A stretch of DNA of 64,000 nt, taken from positions 889,501 through 953,500 of the forward strand of contig CM067069.1 in the NCBI GenBank assembly GCA_033980235.1, given 5' to 3'. The notes under the pieces were generated by a model that worked only from the letters and a program-made list of their open reading frames with translations, was not told where the DNA came from and did not search any database. This stretch comes from Diadema setosum (lineage: Eukaryota; Echinodermata; Echinoidea; Diadematoida; Diadematidae). The stretch's first letter is position 1. Every line of letters starts with the position of its first letter. This document shows, in pieces, positions 1 to 60,112 of the stretch. Made by a program: the position numbers and the translations under genes.

Positions 1-462
1 GTTGTGTGTTCGTAATGAGACTTCGTTAATATGATCATGTGTGAACTGAGATGTAAATGACAGAGGGGCGTGGTTCGGTGAACCCCTGCCCAGATGCACT
101 GAAATCTAACGATATATTTGACAATGTACTGGTAACAAACGCTTTGATCTTGTTCAGTTTTGAGATGGAATAATAACTGTCACATACCGAAGGTTTTACA
201 TGCACCAGTGAACGCATTCTCGTCAAGTTTGTGTGTTGGGTGACGGAGTAGCGTGGCGTAACGAGGCTCGACCAATGAAAAGCTTCAGCCTAGCCCATAC
301 GAGCAAGTGTAACATCGGGTTCACTGGCAACTTTCATCTAATGCACTAACTGAATACTGTACTCACAAAAAAAAGGATTGTAAATGCATTATTCGGAGTC
401 TATCTTGCCTGACCAGTTTTGACACACTTTTCTCGGGGGCGGGGGGGGGGGGGGGGGGGGGG
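1..462. other. Left flank, no gene seen
   Basis: I see no coding potential, RNA gene or clear repeat in this stretch apart from a long guanine homopolymer near 437-462. The poly-G tract abuts the probable 5' part of the retrotransposon that follows and may mark its left edge, but no target-site duplication could be identified. Confidence 0.5.
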
Positions 463-778
463 CAGGGAGAGCGATGATTGGGTTTAGTTTTTCGGAAATG
501 TACCTTGGTCATGAGTCGATAAGTATGTGTTTTTTGTGGTGTTTGTCTTGTTCTTGTCTACTGTTTGTCCTTTGCTCTCTTGTAATTCTCCGGTATTTAC
601 GTTTTCTTTCTTATTTCTACTTCTACCACTTTTTCTGTTCCTTCCTCCTCCTTCTCGTCCTCTTACATTCTTTTATGCTCTCTCTTATCTCATCCTCCTG
701 GGGTCTCTGCCATGCATGCTCGAACGCACACTGGCGCTCGATGGCACCGAATACGTCCTATTTCTTTCTGACTCCTAG

Positions 779-2317
779 ATGATGCGAGTCGAAGACTTTG
801 CCTTTCATTCATTAAACAGTGATGAGTTCTTTGAAATGTTCAGTAATAACACGGTAACACAGGCAAATAATGACCCCTCTAGTAAAGATTATCAGTTACC
901 TTTCAATTTTTATGAGGATAGTGTTAATTTTTGTCAGAATAACAATGAACAATATCCAAGTTCAGAATATTTCACTATTAACAATATCAAATCTTTCGTT
1001 GAAGGTAATGATTGTGACAATAATTTGTCTTTAATGCATCTGAATATAAGGAGTTTGAATCATAATTTTGATAATTTTCGCTTATTTATGGATGGCACTC
1101 ATGGATCCTTTTTTAATGTAATAGGTCTTAGTGAAACATGGACCACTCATGGATCTACTTCTATGTTCTCACTCCCAGGTTATGATTTCATACATGATAG
1201 TAGAAATCAGAGAATGGGCGGAGGCGTTGCCTTATATGTCAAACAAAATCTGGATTATGTTATTCATGATGAATTGAATTGTATGAGTGAAATTGTTGAA
1301 TCACTTGTTATTGAAATTAAGGTCCCTAATTCAAAGAATATAATTGTGTCAGTATTGTATAGACCTCCTAATTCAAATATCTATGATTTTTTTGATTATG
1401 TACAATCCTTATTATCAAACCCAACTTTTAATAATAAAGATTGTTTTATTATGGGAGATTTTAATGTTGATTTATCAAAATTTCAGACCTTAAACAATGC
1501 CCAAAATTTTCTGGATATAATGACTTCCTCGTCTTTTTTACCGCTTATAACAAAACCAACTCGTGTTACCAATCATTCTGCAACACTTATCGACAATATA
1601 TTTTGTAACATCAGCCCTTTACCTGTCTCTGGAATTATTTTATCAGATTTAACTGACCATTATCCCATCTTCACTTATATACCCCTTAACCGTAGAATTT
1701 CTTCAAAGCCTCCTATGGTAAGTTTCCGGAAAATAACACCTGACAATATAGTTAGGTTACAAGACGAGCTAAACAGAGTGGACTGGACTGATGTATATGA
1801 TAAAGAGGATCCAACTGAATCTTATGATTTGTTTATGCAAACGCTAATTTCCATTTTGGATAAACATGTTCCCATTGTTAGAAAAAAATGTAACAATTAC
1901 AAAAGATATCCTAGGCTGCCTTGGATATCTAAATCTTTGTTGCGATCGATTAACCGTAAGAATAATTTGTATTATGTTGATAAACTTAAACGCACTCAGC
2001 AATCTCATTATAAATATACTTCATATAAGAATGTACTCACGCAAGTAATACGATGCGAAAAACGTAAATATTTTATTAATCAGTTATCTTTGTTTAAACA
2101 TGATATTCAAAATACGTGGAAAATTATTAATACAGCTATTAATAAAAATACGGAGAAACCGCGTATTACCACAATCAAACATAACAATTTGATTATCGAT
2201 GATGCTACATCCATTTCAAATATTTTTAATCAGTATTTTTCACAAATTGGCAATAATCTTGCTCACAATGTTCCGGATAGTCAAAAGAATTTTTTTGATT
2301 TTTTTACAAACTCGTAA
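779..2317 (+). pseudogene. LINE endonuclease domain and linker (5' part of the polyprotein)
   Basis: The 512-codon frame starts directly after an in-frame stop at 776-778 and holds an exonuclease-endonuclease-phosphatase type nuclease. Motifs in order are LNIRSL near residue 91, GLSETW, GGGVALYV, VLYRPP, GDFNVDL, TLIDNIF and a final DHYPIF, which carry the catalytic Asn, Glu, Asp and His positions of this family. A basic linker follows, and the frame then stops just after two T-runs at 2290-2296 and 2299-2305. The reverse transcriptase continues in another frame, so this is one half of a protein split by a 1-nt shift. The nuclease would nick target DNA for target-primed reverse transcription. 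Confidence 0.85.
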
Positions 2318-3875
2318 TCCTAACTCACTGTTTTTTGTTCCTTTAGAGAGAAATGAATTGTTAGATATTGTTCAGAATTTGAAAAACAAGAAAAGTGCCG
2401 GGTATGACAGTATTGATAATGTTCTTTTGAAAAATATTATCAATTCTATTGTTGATCCATTAGTACACGTCTTTAATTTGTCTTTGTGTAACGGAGTTGT
2501 CCCTGAGGATATGAAAATTTCTAAAGTAATTCCTATTTATAAAAAAGGGGATAGGGAAGATGTTTGCAATTATCGACCTATATCTTTGTTGACTTCTATT
2601 TCGAAATTACTTGAAAAAGTTGTTCATTTTAGATTATTGAAGTTTTTGGATATTCATAAAATAATTTCTGATTATCAGTTTGGTTTCCGGCAAAACCACA
2701 ACACCTCCCACGCAATACTTACCTTTTTAGATAAAGTTTCAAAAGCTATTGATCAATTTCATCATACAATCGGCGTTTTCCTGGACTACTCCAAGGCCTT
2801 TGATACCATTGACCACAATATACTTTTTTATAAATTATCATATTATGGTATCCGAGGAAAGGCCTTGGAGTGGTTTAGAAGTTACCTTTCTAACCGTAAG
2901 CAATTTGTTTATGTTAATGGACATACATCTGTCATGCAAAATGTTGATTGTGGAGTGCCTCAAGGAAGTTTGCTTGGACCTCTTTTATTCATCCTTTACA
3001 TTAACGATATGCCGAATTCATCAAGTATTCTTTCCTTTCTATTATTTGCTGATGATTCTAATGTTTTTTTGTCACATTCTGATCCTAATATGTTAATTGA
3101 TGTTTTAAATGTTGAACTGGATAAATTACTTCAATGGATAAGAGCAAATAAATTGTCCATAAATATTAAAAAAACTAAATGTATGATTTTTAGTAACTCT
3201 TTAGAAAATGTACCTAGAAATGTATATTTGAATGATACAGTTATCGAAGAAGTCTCTTCAATTAAATTCCTAGGTTTGATTATTGACCGTAAACTTACTT
3301 GGAATTTACATATTGATTCCATAAGCCGTATCATTTCAAGAAATATAGGTGTTATAAATAAAGTTAAATTTTGTTTACCCAAAAATGTCCTTTTAATGTT
3401 ATATTCATCCATGATTTTACCTTATTTGAATTATGGTATACTCGCCTGGGGAAACACACATTCCTCTCATTTGGAAAGATTACTTTTGTTACAGAAAAAA
3501 GCTCTTCGCATTATTTGCAATGAATCGTGGAGAAGTCATACTGATGTGTTATTCCATGAAAACAAAATCCTAAAAGTTAAGGATTTGTATTTGTTACACC
3601 TAGGACAATTCATGTACAAACTTACCAATAATTCTCTCCCATTTGTGTTTGAGTCCATGTTCACTAAAAATAGATCTGTTCATTTGTATCCTACCCGGCA
3701 ATCCAACTCATTTCATTTGCCATTAACTAGGACTATGTTTGCTAAATCCATGTTTTCTTTTACTGGCCCCAAATTTTGGAACACTCTCGATAATAGTATG
3801 AAACAAGTTCTAAGTTTAAACACATTCACATTTAAACTGAAGAAGTTGTTCATAAATTCTTATATAGTTGAATGA
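2290..3875 (+). pseudogene. LINE reverse transcriptase domain (3' part of the polyprotein)
   Basis: This is the continuation of the LINE protein in the +1-shifted frame, ending with a stop at 3873-3875. Reverse transcriptase blocks appear in the usual order: a SAGYDSID block, KVIPIYKKGD, NYRPISLL, QFGFR, FLDYSKAFDTIDH (first catalytic Asp), GVPQGSLLGPLLFILYINDM, and FADD (catalytic Asp pair in place of the more common YADD). The C-terminal thumb and tail region follows. No RNase H or restriction-like endonuclease is present. Apart from the frame break at the T-runs near 2290-2305 I see no stop in the domain, so the element is otherwise almost intact. Confidence 0.88.
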
Positions 3876-4284
3876 GTTATATTTTGATTAGCCTTAATTC
3901 TGAGCTCTCTTTTATATTCGTTATATTCACTCTTTTCTTTTATCTATTCCTTTCCTACATTATGTACATAATACCTCGGTGATCCACCGCATCATGTGCC
4001 TCGCGTGTGCTGGTATAGACCCTTCATCTCTTCTCCATTCTCGCCTTTCCCTGTCCTCTTGTCTCTTTCTGTTTCTTCTTTCAAAATAATTTCCTCTTTT
4101 CCTCTTTTTCCTTTACTGTGTTTTGTTTTTTTCTCTCTATCTTTCTCTTTACAAGAGAGGTTGCTTGTGTTTGTTTGTCCGTCTGTTTGTTTGTTTGTTC
4201 ATATGTATAGGTTTGTAAGTGTTATACACCGATATATTATGTCTAGCTAATTGCTTTTTGATGTTATTTAGTCTTTTTGTCCAC

Positions 4285-4328
4285 GAGGAGACTGCAAAAT
4301 ACAAGCTTGCTTTTTAGCATGTCTCCTC
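4285..4328 (+). promoter_or_regulatory. 3'-UTR stem-loop of the LINE
   Basis: The arms GAGGAGAC and GTCTCCTC form an 8-bp stem around a loop that itself contains short complementary runs. A hairpin just before the microsatellite tail is a common feature of LINE 3' ends and is thought to be recognised by the element's own reverse transcriptase. The function here is inferred from position. Confidence 0.6.
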
Positions 4329-4591
4329 CATTTCCTGCAACTTTAGTTTCAATTCAATTTTCATTGTTCACTTTGCTTTTGTGATGCGTAGTATTGTCAA
4401 CTTCACGTATTTTTCTTTGTTACTACATTGCATTGATGTTGTGTTATTTTGTGTATGAAAATGTTGTTGGAAATGAAATAAATGAAATGAAATGAAATGA
4501 AATGAAATGTGTTTTTGAGTGTGTATCTCACTCAGTAAAAAAAAAGATCGTGCATGGAAGTCTATGATGCGCGGTCACGGTATTACAAAAG

Positions 4592-4594
<3 letters not shown>

Positions 4595-4631
<37 letters not shown>
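4595..4631 (+). repeat. (GA)n microsatellite
   Basis: An uninterrupted GA dinucleotide tract of about 37 bases lies just downstream of the LINE tail. No coding meaning. Confidence 0.95.
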
Positions 4632-4634
<3 letters not shown>

Positions 4635-4715
4635 CGACACAACTGTGACATTAACATAATATTTATGAAATTAGTTACTTGCAATGTCATTACGTTAAAT
4701 TGTATGGGAAAAATG

Positions 4716-4790
4716 ACTTATCATATCCATATCTAAATGTCATATCATATCCATATCTAAATGTCATATCATATGCCATATCTAAAATAT
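4716..4790 (+). repeat. Short tandem repeat, period about 24
   Basis: The unit TATCATATCCATATCTAAATG recurs nearly three times in a row, the last copy diverged. It lies just upstream of the large palindrome and may be part of the same unstable AT-rich region. Confidence 0.75.
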
Positions 4791-4928
4791 TCTTGCGCAT
4801 TGTATCACAGATACAATGGCATAAAGTTGCCAGATTTGGCATAAAGTTATTGTGCTTTTTGTCATAATTTATGACGCTTGAACAGCATCTAGACATAATT
4901 TGACTTCAATATCTTGCATAATTTGCAC

Positions 4929-5090
4929 AAATTTTTGGTTTGTTTTGTTCCTTAATTCCTTGATATACCTTGATATGATGAAACAATAATTGTTTCATCA
5001 TATCAAGGTATATCAAGGAATTAAGTAAAAGATAAAAACTAACAAGTTTTCCGGCAAAAAGGGCTGACAAACAAAACAAACCAAAAATTT
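4929..5090. repeat. Nested palindrome: perfect 37-nt arms inside 21-nt outer arms
   Basis: Positions 4951-4987 and 4989-5025 are exact reverse complements around a single centre base at 4988. Outside them, 4929-4949 and 5070-5090 are also exact reverse complements, with about 44 extra bases on the right side only. The result is a cruciform-capable foldback without recognisable transposon termini. Confidence 0.9.
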
Positions 5091-6085
5091 GATTATTCGG
5101 GTCGCCTCAAGCACAATATTCCACATTTTTCATGCTGGCCACACTTATATTCTCCCAAAGTTATCACGCCTCCACCGTTCAATATGGGCGGATGCTTTTT
5201 AGACATTTGTAATAATTACCGCATCTCATCGCAAGGATGTAAACGTTCCATGTTGACCACGAAACAATCCTTGTTTTTCACATTTTCATTGCTGTTGGAC
5301 ATGTAGCGCTATTACAATGTAAGGTAATGTTGAGATCTTAAACTTTGATACTCTAGAGAATGATAGTGAGTGTAAAATTACTCGGGTTTGTACTGAAGAA
5401 GAGAATGACGATGATGACATTGCCTTGGAATGTTATGCGGGATAGCGTGTGGTGTTCTCGAGCTCCCCGGAGTTCCCGGACAGTCTGCTGTCAGTTCTGC
5501 GCTGTTGTTGTCGAGTGCGTGCGTGACGATCTTCACTTCATGTTTCATCCTGCTTTCACTTCCGTAGTTCTCTTCATGTTTTAATTGAGGTGTATATTAA
5601 GGTGACATTTGTGTATGTATCTAAGGTTCATTGTTGTAATGTAGGTTCATTTTGTTTGTTAGATCTCACTGACTCTTTGCGGACGCGGACTCGGGTTGAG
5701 AAGTTTTTCCTAACTAGCCTAACCACGCTAGGCCTAACTTGTTTCAGATTCTCAAGCCAAGGTAGCTGATGGCTTCTTGTTTTGGCTAGTTTTGTTAAAT
5801 GGAATGTCCCCTTGGTGAGTGTTGTTCTAACTTCTATCAACAACTCTGGCAATCTCGAAGTAGTTCTTGGGTTTAGACCAATTTGTTTAAAAAATAATAC
5901 CTTTTTAGGAGCGTACATCACATGTAAGTAAATAGGACCTAACTTTAAAGTTTATAAATATATCCTCTCTCTTCTTTTCTGTGGATGGAGTATGGTAGTT
6001 CATGAGTTTCAAGTTTCAGTAAGACAGTATTGCTAGTCTTGTGATATGGCAGTGCTACTGTAGTATGTTGAATGCTTGGAATGGG
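5091..6085. other. Upstream region of the laminin gene, no gene recognised
   Basis: I find no protein family here. The part around 5430-5540 is richer in CG dinucleotides than its surroundings and could hold a promoter or non-coding first exon for the laminin gene, whose first visible exon begins at a splice acceptor and therefore needs an upstream exon. I could not identify a convincing TATA element or a unique donor site, so this is only a candidate region. Confidence 0.3.
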
Positions 6086-6935
6086 ATAAAGGGATGGTGT
6101 AGTTTTGGCTGAGATGGGGTTTCAGGTTTCCAATTTTTTGTGAGATAATGAGAAACCACCTATGATGCCCCAGTCACATATAAACAGGGATGCTCAAGGA
6201 TCTACACGGTGATCCGGGGAGATCCGGGGAGATCCGGGATAGTTTCGACCTCGATGGCGTGTTGACAAGTGTTGGTATGACTGTACACACAGTATCAACA
6301 CGTACGGCAGCTAGGCACCTACATTACAAGGCCGGAAGAGCACGGCGTCTACACGGATCAACACGGCAGCTACACAGCAGCCACACGGACCATTGCGGAT
6401 TGCTCGCTGCCAACACGGCAATCCCCGGATGACGCCGGATGTTTTTGACCTCCAAAGGTTGCCGTGTTGGCCTCCCGGATGTCCCCGGATCTACACAAAC
6501 ATGGATGTCCAAGGATGTCCAAGGCATCAACACGGATCTCTCCCCGGATCACCCCGGATAGTCCGGGGTGATCCGGGATGTCTATGTGACTGGGGCATTA
6601 CATGTTATATGAAAGTATACAATTCTGAGAAGAATTCAAAGTTTATTTCATGAAAATTGGTTATGAAATGGCTGATATGTACAAAACAAAGCAGTCCTAT
6701 GAAAGGTGGGACACACTGTTTGTTAGGATTGCTTTAAGTTTAATTTTGTTTTTGGATATCTCAGCCATTTCAAAACTAATTTTCATCAAATACATGTAGT
6801 ACAAACTTTGCATTCCTCGAGTCGTAGAATTGTATGCTTTCCAACATATATTTCGTACAGTGGTTTCTAAATATTGCGCGAAACGTAAAAAAAAAGTTAA
6901 ATCCCCATCTCAACCAAAACTACACCATCCCTAAT
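6086..6935 (+). mobile_element. TTAAAGGGATGG-family MITE, interrupted by a nested element
   Basis: The left end (AAAGGGATGGTGTAG from 6088) and right end (CTACACCATCC to 6931) form terminal inverted repeats, and the internal sequence matches the copies at 29670-30058, 55311-55535 and 56632-56958. The middle is split by the element at 6166-6597. Related ends carry TTAA target duplications in the other copies; here the flanks are degraded. TTAA targets are used by the piggyBac and Kolobok superfamilies; the AGG terminus fits Kolobok better. Confidence 0.75.
6166..6597. mobile_element. Nested GC-rich inverted-repeat element
   Basis: Terminal inverted repeats TGCCCCAGTCACATA and its complement bound a 432-bp insert that sits inside an older MITE. 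The interior is built from reiterated words such as GATCCGGGGA, CCCCGGAT and ACACGG in both orientations, so it can fold on itself. No coding capacity. Its target-site duplication is unclear; TATGA flanking the left end and recurring at 6608-6612 is one possibility if the right end extends about 10 bases. Confidence 0.75.
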
Positions 6936-7243
6936 AACCTGTCAACACTCTGTCACTCTAGGAATAGGATGTCTATTGTTGATTTCAAATGTTCAAAATT
7001 CGACTAACTGTTTGACCTACAGGTACATCCAATTTGTGTGATCCTGTGTGTGTGTGTCAGAGGTCATGAGATATGATCTTTTGGTGATTCCCTGCATGAT
7101 AAACAACTTGACCCCTGATGAGCAGTCGATTTAGCATAGAAAATAGATCTCTTTAATTTACTGAAATGATGTGCTGTGTGATAAATTTGTGTGTTTTATT
7201 ACATCTTATAGGTTTAAAAAATTGATTTCTGATAATTGACCTC

Positions 7244-7339
7244 AACCCATTGAAGACGAGTCCCGAGAACACTCGGGCAGGCGTTTTAAATGGAAAATGT
7301 GTGTTATAGCAAAATCATGCAGTCCGTCCTCAATGGGTC
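7244..7339 (-). mobile_element. Short (about 90 bp) inverted-repeat element, copy 1
   Basis: Ends CAACCCATTGAAGACGAG and CCGTCCTCAATGGGT form imperfect inverted repeats, and the internal text matches three other copies in the laminin introns (16788-16877, 36563-36648, 54407-54497), here in reverse orientation. Non-coding. Confidence 0.8.
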
Positions 7340-7482
7340 AATCCAGCATCAATCATTATACCCTAAACCCCTGTCATACACTGATGAGTTAAACTATACA
7401 CAGCCCTGTCATGATCAGCAATACATCACAATTACTTTTTTCATGTACAGGTAGCGCAAAATTAAAACTTTTTCTTTTACAG

Positions 7483-55876
<48,394 letters not shown>

Positions 55877-56631
55877 AATAGAGATCAGTTGTCGTAATCA
55901 CCCATTTTTCCTAATGCATCGTTACAAGCATATCCCTAGTTTGGGACTGGCTGTTACTGGCTGAATCACATCCTATGTATGGCTGCAAACTACTGTCTTC
56001 TGATTTTCATTCATTATTATTATTTTTAGTGCCTATGTTTTGGTTGAAATCTTGCTGAATAGGAATAGAGTTGCATAAGGTGCACCAGCATTTCTGTTGT
56101 GAGGGAAGGTGATAGGTATGAGTATTGTGTGCAGTTGTCCAGACTGTCCATAGCTACTGTATGTACTATATGGCAAGAGTTTTGTCTGTTTTTCATTGTG
56201 CCTGTAATATTCCTGTAGTGCTGCATGGTGAGGACTTGATTGCTTTAATATTATGTGTGCCAATTTGTTAATGCTAAAAAAAGGTAGTAGCATTATTTTT
56301 TCAAACCTTGTGTTGATCTGCAACAAATTTTGCAAGGCCTTAGTGAAAATATTACCAAAGATTGAAAGCATTTTTGGCAGTGGGCAATAGATTTCACAAT
56401 GTACTTGTCGAATATCCTGTTACTTCTCAGACTGCCTAAGCCATCTTCCTGCCAGTATAGGACAGAAGATCTTGGGAACCTGATGGCCTGTGTATCAAGT
56501 CTATGGGGATTTCAAAATTCAGTATGGGACAGGTTAACTTCCTAGGCTGATTGATGACTTGACATCTCATGGAGATTGATGTGACGTGCTAGCCATGTGA
56601 GACAGTTCAAACTAAAGAACTTTCTTTCTGT

Positions 56632-56958
56632 GTAAAGGGATGGTATAGTATTGGCTCAGGTGGAGATTCAGCTTTTAACTTTTAGCAAGATACCTGGAAA
56701 CCACTTTATGGAATGTTAATGACCATACAAGTCTTGAGAAATTCAAAGTTTATTTGATGAAAATTTTATTACGATCACTTTGTTGTGGATATCTCGGTCA
56801 TTTCAAACCAATTTTCACCAAATAAACTTTGAATTTCTGTTAGAGTTATATGCTCTTTCATATTTCCCAATATATTTCTCATTATCTGAAAAATCATCAT
56901 AAAAAAAAAGATGGAAAGCTGAAGTCCCATCTCATGCGAAACTGTACCATCCCTTTAA
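56632..56958. mobile_element. TTAAAGGGATGG-family MITE in the 3' UTR
   Basis: AAAGGGATGGTATAGTATTGG at the left and TGTACCATCCCT-TTAA at the right. The left TTAA has mutated to GTAA. The internal text matches the complete copy at 29670-30058. If transcribed, its inverted repeats would fold the 3' UTR. Confidence 0.85.
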
Positions 56959-58627
56959 GACTTCTTAGTCATGATGTTTTGCCAAGTTACTTGTGTGTAA
57001 AGTGTATGGGGTACTTTGTTTTAAGATATTTACTGAAGCAAGAGACATTCCATTTTACATGTAATGGTAGATGTAGACATTAGCAGTGTTTGGAGCAGCC
57101 TAAAACACAATATACAGTCATGTTACATTTGAACAATAAGGTATAACTTAGATTAGCTTTCATTGTTTTTCTCTGCTTGTCTTGTAAAACATCTGTGACT
57201 TGATCAGTAGGACAAAGTTACTGTGAGATAAATAGCAGGAGGTACTTAATATTTTGTTGTAAACTCTCCATTGCATCTGGCATGTGATTTACTGAAGACC
57301 ATTCAAAGACCAGGATTGGTCTCCATAGCTTGAAGTGGTGCTCCTGCGCTCCTGCTACCGTAGTAACGCAAACTCCGGTTGTAACCAATGTGCTGCTTTT
57401 TTTTTTTTTTTTTTTTTTTTTGCTTTTCTTTTCTAGACTGTGAACTTGGCTGCCTTAGGACTTACAGCAGGACTGAAATATGGGTACATTATCGTTGGGC
57501 CTAAAATCAATCAGACTCACTTCGTGCAAGATAATCTGGTAGTGCACTGTGAGCGGTATTCATTTGTAGATGTTGATTGGTTATTTGTTTTTGCTGATGT
57601 GTACATGTATAATGGCTGTCCTTACTTTGAATTATTATGTCTTTGCTTCCACCAGAAGTTGTATGTATATTTGCTTTTGGTGTCAGAAGATTTGTGTGTT
57701 GTAAAATCATGCCATTTTAAAGTATCACCTTGTGTTGTGTTTTCACCTTGAATGACAGTTCTTTCATTGTTAAAGTACTGTGTTTTATACAAATTATACA
57801 TACTACACTGTTATCATTTTTTTTGTTTTTTTTTTTATATCTAAGTGACCATATATCTTTTTTTCTGGGGGGGGGGTGTTTCAGAGTTTAGACAGCGACT
57901 CATGAAGTTCTAGCAGATGTAAAATTGATTTTCTTTTAAATGGACTATATTTATATAAAAAATGTATCTGTACTTATGTGCAATTTGTTGAAAGTCTAAT
58001 GTATTTGATCATTGCATTTTAATGAATCTCGTGTTTTGGATGTAATTTTACTAGGCTGATAAAACCATAACGAAAGTTTGAAAAAGAAAATGTATGATAT
58101 TTATGAGTATATAAAAGGGATATGAAAAAGAATCATGTTCCACAAGATACTGAGTTAGCATATATTGAATACCATGTGATATTGTGCAGAATTATGTGTC
58201 TATTTTTATTTGTACACTATCATACAGCTGTACGTGTGTAAATAAGTAATTCAGTCAAAATACTTACTTAGTGGTGAGTGATTTCAAATCAGATATTCTG
58301 CATTTTCAAATGTAGTTTCCCTGATTCCGCCATTTAGGCATTATTGTGTGTGTGTGTGTGTTTAACTTAAATTTTTAATACAAGATGATCTGTTCACAGT
58401 TCATTTACACATTGTCTGCCACACTGCCATTTCTTCTCCAGGTGAGGGGGGGGGGGGGAACCAACCCTTCAGATCTCGGTCGTGGATCTGAAAATTTGCG
58501 CTACTGTAGAGGCCAATGTAATCTACAAGACTGCATAGTTAGATTTTTCAAATTTTAATTTATGTATTTTATATTAATTTATGCTAATTTATGCAAAATT
58601 ATTATTATTATTTTTTGCCCATAAATC

Positions 58628-58639
58628 AATAAAAATAAA
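58628..58639 (+). terminator. Tandem polyadenylation signals
   Basis: Two AATAAA hexamers lie directly end to end. They are the best candidates for the laminin transcript's 3' end about 2.7 kb after the stop. Confidence 0.4.
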
Positions 58640-58640
58640 G

Positions 58641-59974
58641 CTCCAAGACTTCTAATTTTTGGTTAACATATTCTTTTCAATATCCTCAACACTGATATTG
58701 AAGCAAAAATTCAGCTTCATATTGTTTCTTATGTATTTTATTGTTTGTTGAATTTCTTCGATTATTTCTTTGTTTTTTATTTTTGTTTTTCTTGTTTTTT
58801 GTCAAAATTTGTGGTAGAAACTTTTTAAAGCATAATCAGGCTAGAATAAGTCATTATCAGCCATTGAAAGTAAAAATATTTATTTTATACACAATTTACA
58901 TTGGATTTGTACACAAAATCATGTTTTTGAGCAATTTTTGGGTCGACAAATTTTTTTCAAAGTGGCGTGGCTTCAAAACGGTATGCCCGGGAGCAACAAA
59001 TTTGATCTCAAAAGTTGCGCGCTACTTGTTGCGGCGATATAGTCATCACGCGTTTCAGAATAATCAAGCGAAATTTCGAGGGGTTGCACCCCCCCCCCCC
59101 CCCCCCCCCCCCCTCGGTGGGAATTAGGGTTAATGAACTCATCGGGAGTGGAAGGGAAACACTTAGATGACATAATAAGAAGTAGCCTTCTCGTGTTTGA
59201 TTATTCCTGGAATCTCTCTATGGGCACATTAGACTCTTTAATAGGATCTCTGCATTCCACCTTTCGCTTGTAATTAATTTGAAGGTCTTCTGAACTTCTC
59301 AAAGTGCAAGTATGTACCAGGCAGCATCAGCTGTCGAGACCCATGGTATATGGTGTGTTTCTGCTCAAATGTTTACCCTCTCTGCTTTAGGTTGTTATGA
59401 TAAGTGTCATTGATGCAGGTTTAAGGATCTTCATTCCCCAGCAACCAGTCTCTGTAGACGTGATTATTTGTGGATGATTATTGATCATGTTCTGACGAAG
59501 CTGAAGAAAGAAGAAGAAGAAGAAAAAAGGGGGAACATCGATTCAAATTGGACCTTGGTACGATGTCTCACACACGATGGCTCAAGCTGGAATACGATCT
59601 CTTTACTAATTTCATTAAGGGGGTTTGGAGAGTTAGACTTCATTATCATGTACAATTTCTTCCTAAATTCTGTATGATAGTGGAAGGAGGATATTGAACC
59701 ATGTTCATGCGCAGTGGAATGTAGCGCTCTCTGAAATCGTATTGTTTTACCGGTTACAATGTGCTTCAAATTCCCAATAAAGTTTTTCGTAGAAAACAGG
59801 CCTAACTGACAAGGTATCTAACTTTATGTCGTTTATTGTACATTGTAGCTTTAGAGCGCAAGCATACAGTGTGCTTACGAAAAATCGCATGTGAAAACAT
59901 TATTGATACAACTGTAATTCATTTTTTCATGTTGTCAACTTATGTGCTAGTAAGGGTTGTACAAGCGCACACAT

Positions 59975-60009
<35 letters not shown>

Positions 60010-60080
60010 CGCACACACAAAGAAAAATAAATACATGTGACAGTGTGCAGGTAATGAAGTAATTGCTCTTACACCAAGTT

Positions 60081-60112
<32 letters not shown>

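Larger units (their letters stand above)
463..4509 (+). mobile_element. Non-LTR retrotransposon (LINE, L2/CR1-like clade), near full length
   Basis: The element has the layout of an apurinic-endonuclease LINE: a pyrimidine-rich 5' region (about 463-778), one long coding region for endonuclease and reverse transcriptase (779-3875), a pyrimidine-rich 3' UTR, a stem-loop whose 8-nt arms lie at 4285-4292 and 4321-4328, and a short tandem (TGAAA)n tail at about 4470-4509. Tails of this type and a terminal hairpin are typical of the L2/CR1 group, which prime reverse transcription on a 3' microsatellite. No separate ORF1 with a zinc knuckle or coiled coil is visible upstream; the short frame before the main one is just pyrimidine-rich translation. 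The left boundary is uncertain. Its low divergence suggests a fairly recent insertion. Confidence 0.8.
55877..58640 (+). other. Probable 3' UTR of the laminin gene
   Basis: No stop-free frames of note. It carries a MITE at 56632-56958 and a long T-run at about 57398-57421. The tandem hexamers AATAAAAATAAA at 58628-58639 are a candidate polyadenylation signal; AATAAA also occurs inside the MITE near 56819. The true 3' end cannot be fixed from sequence. Confidence 0.45.

Noticed and set aside
474..782. Leu/Phe/Ser-rich frame before the LINE protein
   Set aside because: Arises from a pyrimidine-rich 5' UTR; looks hydrophobic but has no membrane-protein pattern and no ORF1 features.
5628..5921. 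97-residue basic frame on the minus strand
   Set aside because: No known family, no supporting upstream signal and no splice-extended partner; could be part of an unrecognised repeat.
57440..57751. 103-residue frame after a T-run resembling a splice acceptor
   Set aside because: No family similarity, poor codon pattern, and it lies in the probable 3' UTR; the acceptor look comes from the poly-T tract.
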